Shown here: in pieces, positions 7,245 through 9,066 of the stretch
Layout: each line of letters begins with the position of its first letter
Numbering within the stretch: position 1 is the stretch's first letter
Assembly: GCA_934675115.1 (NCBI GenBank)
Contig: CAKUPH010000085.1
Location: 1-9,066, forward strand
From: an uncultured Oscillospiraceae bacterium
GTDB lineage: Bacteria; Bacillota; Clostridia; Oscillospirales; Oscillospiraceae
Direction of reading: 5' to 3'
DNA length: 9,066 nt
Program-made: the position numbers and the translations under genes
Notes under the pieces: model-generated
Seen by the model: the letters and a program-made list of their open reading frames with translations, nothing else
What the model was told of the DNA's origin: nothing
Database searches by the model: none

Positions 7245-7568
7245 AGAAAGGGGAGGTGAATCCAATGTACCGGTTAAATTGGAATCCCGAAGCTTTCGCC
7301 ATTGGGAGCGCGGATTGAAACTCGGTCTCAGAAAGTTCCAAACACGCTTGAGTAAGCAAAAGAACAGTTGATCGGCCCTCGAAGCAAAAGCATTGCAAAA
7401 GACGGAAATCAGGGATGTTCACAGTTTGAAGAAACGATGAGCAGGCAGTTTCAGGCGGACCCCCAAGGCAAATCGCAGGAAAGAGTAGGTAGTGTCCATT
7501 GGAACATCAGAACCACCAGAAGTAGGCCCCCAGCCGCGACGTAGGACGGCTGGGGGCCTGGGTTTTTT
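7245..7568 (+). ncRNA. Structured non-coding RNA, possibly raiA-motif class
   Basis: About 320 bases between a strong promoter and a strong terminator, with no ORF longer than a few tens of codons on this strand and clearly lower GC than the flanking genes. Local hairpins include TCCAAT/ATTGGA (7261-7266 with 7278-7283), CGAA-GCT-TTCG (7288-7298), GCTT-GAGT-AAGC near 7346-7357 enclosed by GTTC...GAAC, and GTTT-GAAG-AAAC (7424-7435). The segment CATTGGAACATC (7497-7508) is complementary to three separate upstream 7-mers. I looked for and did not see tmRNA, RNase P, SRP or T-box hallmarks. A free-standing, highly structured RNA of this size in a Clostridia genome makes the raiA motif my first candidate, but this rests on general resemblance, not an alignment. 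The downstream neighbours are not raiA/hpf. A 17-codon ORF with a good Shine-Dalgarno starts at 7265. Confidence 0.65.
7524..7568 (+). terminator. Rho-independent terminator of the putative ncRNA
   Basis: Perfect 13-bp GC-rich stem: AGGCCCCCAGCCG (7524-7536) pairs with CGGCTGGGGGCCT (7547-7559) around a 10-base loop. GGG and a six-T run (7563-7568) follow. The T tract is only on the + strand side, so it terminates rightward transcription. Confidence 0.9.
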
Positions 7569-7577
7569 GTGGGGGAA

Positions 7578-7652
7578 TCAACCTGCCCCGGCTGCCGCCT
7601 GATCTCGCGGCCCAAATTCCATCATACTTCGCCATGCCTGCCTGAGATACAT
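7578..7652 (-). CDS. Possible 24-aa small ORF of unknown function
   Basis: On the - strand, ATG at 7652 is preceded by AAGGAG (ending at 7660) with a 7-base spacer and lies 11 bases downstream of the 72-aa membrane protein stop. The peptide begins MYLRQAWRSMMEFGP and ends in an Ala/Gly-rich tail. No membrane segment or known motif is seen. The ribosome binding site and start sit within or next to a 7-bp hairpin (7644-7662), which would mask them. It could easily be chance. Confidence 0.2.
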   Translation of the reverse strand: MYLRQAWRSMMEFGPRDQAAAGAG

Positions 7653-7672
7653 AAAGTATCTCCTTATTTTTT
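7644..7672 (+). terminator. Possible second + strand terminator overlapping the end of the minus-strand gene
   Basis: Hairpin GAGATAC-ATAAA-GTATCTC (7644-7662), then C and TTATTTTTT (7664-7672). The T tract lies on the + side, so it could catch readthrough from the ncRNA before it runs antisense into the membrane protein gene. Part of the T tract encodes the Lys codons and stop of that gene, so the tract may be coincidental. Confidence 0.35.
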
Positions 7673-7882
7673 GCCTTTCACAAAGAACGAGATGCCAAAC
7701 AACGCAGTCATGACAATGACATACACAGCATAAAATGCCCGCTTAACATCCGCCCCTATTTTGATACCGCCGATGTAAAAGACTTTTCCCATTCCGGGAT
7801 TGGACAGAGCGCATAAAACAAAGACGACTGCCACGATCAGCATGGCAAGGCTTATCAGCCGTAATGTTCTTCCTTTTTTCAA
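7664..7882 (-). CDS. Small two-helix membrane protein, unknown function
   Basis: 72 aa. The N-terminus is basic (MKKGRTLR), with a hydrophobic helix at about residues 9-26 (LISLAMLIVAVVFVLCAL). A polar loop containing NPGMGKVFYIGGIKIGADVKR follows, then a second helix at about 50-68 and a basic tail VKGKK. By the positive-inside rule both ends are probably cytoplasmic. Translation starts at TTG 7882: AAAGGAG (7898-7892 on the - strand) is correctly placed with a 9-base spacer, and no ATG fits. Codon use is less GC-biased than in the thi operon. I do not recognise the family. It lies 115 bases downstream of the DUF1643 gene on the same strand and may be co-transcribed with it. Confidence 0.7.
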   Translation of the reverse strand: MKKGRTLRLISLAMLIVAVVFVLCALSNPGMGKVFYIGGIKIGADVKRAFYAVYVIVMTALFGISFFVKGKK

Positions 7883-7951
7883 ATGATCGCGCTCCTTTCC
7901 CTGATTTCGTTTGCCGCGGTTCTTGCCGCTTCGAATGGCCGCCTGCGTCTA

Positions 7952-7988
7952 CCAGCCGGAGCTGGAATTTCCGCAACCGGCGGTTGCG
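7952..7988 (-). other. Pair of hairpins between the DUF1643 gene and the small membrane gene
   Basis: Two adjacent inverted repeats lie in the 115-base gap: CGCAACC-GGC-GGTTGCG, with arms 7972-7978 and 7982-7988, and CCAGC-CGGA-GCTGG (7952-7965). Neither is followed by a T tract on the - strand, so they look like mRNA-end or processing structures and not classical terminators. No separate promoter for the downstream small gene is evident. Confidence 0.35.
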
Positions 7989-7997
7989 CGGGCCGTT

Positions 7998-8618
7998 TTA
8001 CAGCGTATCCAGATACCCCGGCACGTCAAATTTCTCCAGCGGGCTGTCCTTGCGGAGGTAGAGCGGGTGATGGGGGTGGCCCTTTTTGGAGCGCTTCCCG
8101 GCGGAGAACCAGCGGGCGTGGTACTTGTTGCCCAGCGCGATCATATCCCGGACGCAGTCGGCCAGATAGTCCCGCTTTTCGATGATGGTGCCCCATGCCG
8201 CCCACACGGCGGGGGCATGGCCCCGGTCGAGGGACAGGGCGTAGGCAAAGGCCTTCATGTTCTCGGCGTGGAGGGCTTGATTATAGGTCTGCTCCATGTC
8301 GTCCGGGTCGGTGGCCCGCTGGGCGTACACATTGAACATGATGAAGCTGTCATAGCCGTTGAAATGGGCCACCCGCTCCACCGATTTCAGCGTGTTGTCC
8401 AGATCGTCCGGCGCGGCAGTGGACGGGTTGATGCCCACGCAGATCAGGGGCTTTTCCCCCCGGGTGCCCAGAATGTAACGATACTCTGAGTAGAAATTCG
8501 GGACGTAAAGCCATTTTGTATAGTCGTAATCGGGGCTGGGCCGCTGGGCGGCGGCCAGCGCGTCGTCAAAGCGCACCAGGTCGAGCAGGGCGGTCTCGCC
8601 CAAGGGGATGTGGGGCAT
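7998..8618 (-). CDS. DUF1643 domain-containing protein
   Basis: 206 aa, cytoplasmic. The DUF1643 core is recognisable: YRYILG (46-51) leading to PLICVGINPSTA (57-68; the NPS/T motif is the family hallmark), LDNTLKSVERVAHFNGYDSFIMFNVYAQRAT (73-103) and VWAAWG (138-143), with KKGHPHHPLYL near the C-terminus. The biochemical function of the family is not established to my knowledge; members occur on phages and chromosomes. The start at 8618 is chosen because AAGGAGG (8633-8627) lies 8 bases upstream. The frame stays open to 8786 upstream, but that extension is GC-rich, unlike the family, and would run through the promoter. The gene has its own promoter at 8687-8659 and is divergent from sfsA. 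Confidence 0.85.
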   Translation of the reverse strand: MPHIPLGETALLDLVRFDDALAAAQRPSPDYDYTKWLYVPNFYSEYRYILGTRGEKPLICVGINPSTAAPDDLDNTLKSVERVAHFNGYDSFIMFNVYAQRATDPDDMEQTYNQALHAENMKAFAYALSLDRGHAPAVWAAWGTIIEKRDYLADCVRDMIALGNKYHARWFSAGKRSKKGHPHHPLYLRKDSPLEKFDVPGYLDTL

Positions 8619-8658
8619 AGGTGTGTCCTCCTTCGGAAGGTCAAACGATGGTATCAAC

Positions 8659-8687
8659 ATCATAACAGGAAGCGTGCCCCGGCGCAA
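8659..8687 (-). promoter_or_regulatory. Promoter of the DUF1643 gene
   Basis: On the - strand, -35 TTGCGC (8687-8682), a 17-base spacer and -10 TATGAT (8664-8659, 5/6). The predicted start near 8652 gives a leader of about 34 bases to the ATG at 8618. The -35 overlaps the left edge of the direct repeat. Confidence 0.55.
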
Positions 8688-8718
8688 GGCCCCTGCGGCC
8701 TTGCACGGCCCCTGCGGC
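8684..8718. repeat. Tandem 16-base direct repeat in the divergent promoter region
   Basis: GCAAGGCCCCTGCGGC (8684-8699) recurs as GCACGGCCCCTGCGGC (8703-8718): 15/16 identical with a 19-base period, close to two helical turns, which would place both copies on the same DNA face. Copy 1 overlaps the -35 of the DUF1643 promoter and copy 2 overlaps the -35 of the sfsA promoter. An operator for a shared regulator is the natural reading. No regulator gene is in the window. Confidence 0.6.
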
Positions 8719-8729
8719 TGTGGTAGAAT
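8701..8729 (+). promoter_or_regulatory. Extended -10 promoter of sfsA
   Basis: TGGTAGAAT (8721-8729) is an extended -10 element: TG, one base, then TAGAAT (5/6). A weak -35 TTGCAC lies 17 bases upstream of the hexamer (8701-8706). The predicted start is near 8736, giving a leader of about 60 bases. Confidence 0.5.
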
Positions 8730-8796
8730 GGAGAAAATTTCCGGTATGCGGCGCCCCCGCACCCCGCCGGCCGGGATGCGGAGCAAGGGAGAACCT

Positions 8797-9066
8797 ATGG
8801 AATATCAGCACATTGAGCGGGCCGTCTTTCTCGCCCGGCCCAACCGCTTCATCGCCCGGGTGGAGCTTCGGGGCCGGGAGGAGACCGTCCACGTCAAGAA
8901 TACCGGCCGCTGCCGGGAGCTGCTCATCCCCGGCCGGACGGTGTGGCTGGAGGGCAGCGAAAACCCGGCGCGCAAAACGAAATACGACCTGGTGGCAGTG
9001 GACAAGGACGGGCTTTTCATCAATATGGACGCCCAGGCCCCCAACCGGGTGTTTGCCGAGTGGGCC
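8797..9066 (+). CDS. sfsA: SfsA family protein (sugar fermentation stimulation homologue), 3'-truncated
   Basis: First 90 codons of an SfsA homologue; the frame is open to the window end (the full protein is usually about 230-240 aa). The N-terminus FLARPNRFIARVEL, VHVKNTGRCRELLIPG, the RKTKYDLVAV strand and INMDAQAPNRVFAE match the family consensus (F..RPNRF...V, VH..NTGR..ELL.PG, R.T.Y.L..V, IN...PN). The E. coli protein was reported to bind DNA and affect maltose metabolism, and the fold includes an OB-like N-terminal domain and a nuclease-like C-terminal domain; the function in Firmicutes is unclear. The ATG is preceded by AAGGGAGA at about 8785-8792. Divergent from the DUF1643 gene. Confidence 0.93.
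   Translation, partial: MEYQHIERAVFLARPNRFIARVELRGREETVHVKNTGRCRELLIPGRTVWLEGSENPARKTKYDLVAVDKDGLFINMDAQAPNRVFAEWA

Noticed and set aside
6787..7422. 211-codon minus-strand ORF spanning the thiY end, the terminator and the ncRNA
   Set aside because: It crosses a strong terminator hairpin and lies antisense to thiY. I see no ribosome binding site or family motif.
7245..7568. tmRNA, RNase P RNA, SRP RNA or T-box leader
   Set aside because: I could not find the tRNA-like T-arm and CCA end, the conserved RNase P boxes, the SRP GGAAGGAAGCAG-type loop, or the T-box AGGGTGG motif.
8619..8786. N-terminal extension of the DUF1643 gene
   Set aside because: It would cover the promoter and operator-like repeat. 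The ATG at 8618 has an ideal AAGGAGG site and the family core begins soon after it.
1..9066. CRISPR array, insertion sequence, prophage or defence system
   Set aside because: No repeat-spacer array, transposase, integrase, terminal inverted repeats or tRNA gene is seen. Apart from the ncRNA and small genes the window is housekeeping.

Overview
The window looks like a chromosomal segment from a GC-rich anaerobic Clostridia member (Oscillospiraceae-like). This is an inference from the ThiH-type (radical SAM, oxygen-sensitive) thiazole branch, the strong AGGAGG-type ribosome binding sites, the GC-rich third codon positions and the TenI/ThiXYZ gene content. No rRNA or other marker gene is present to confirm the taxon.

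Positions 2-7138 hold one tightly packed thiamine operon on the + strand: thiG (5' end cut off by the window) - thiH - tenI - thiE - thiD - tenA - thiZ - thiX - thiY. Most junctions overlap by 4-8 bases or are separated by only 1-13 bases. The exceptions are a 137-base gap before thiD and a 43-base AT-rich gap before thiY. ThiG and ThiH make the thiazole, TenI aromatises it, ThiD phosphorylates the pyrimidine and ThiE joins the two halves. ThiX, ThiY and ThiZ import a pyrimidine precursor that TenA hydrolyses to HMP. A perfect 14-bp-stem terminator closes the operon at 7142-7176.

Positions 7190-7570 hold no convincing protein gene. There is a near-consensus promoter (7210-7238), about 320 bases of visibly lower GC with many short hairpins and long-range complementarities, and a perfect 13-bp-stem terminator (7524-7568). 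I read this as a free-standing structured non-coding RNA. The raiA-motif RNA of Firmicutes and Actinobacteria is my leading but unverified identity. It is the most interesting object in the window.

Positions 7570-9066 hold, on the - strand, a small two-helix membrane protein (TTG start) and a DUF1643 protein. Diverging from the latter on the + strand is the start of sfsA, which runs off the window. The divergent intergenic region has a promoter on each strand and a 16-base direct repeat (15/16 identical, period 19) overlapping both -35 elements, which looks like an operator.
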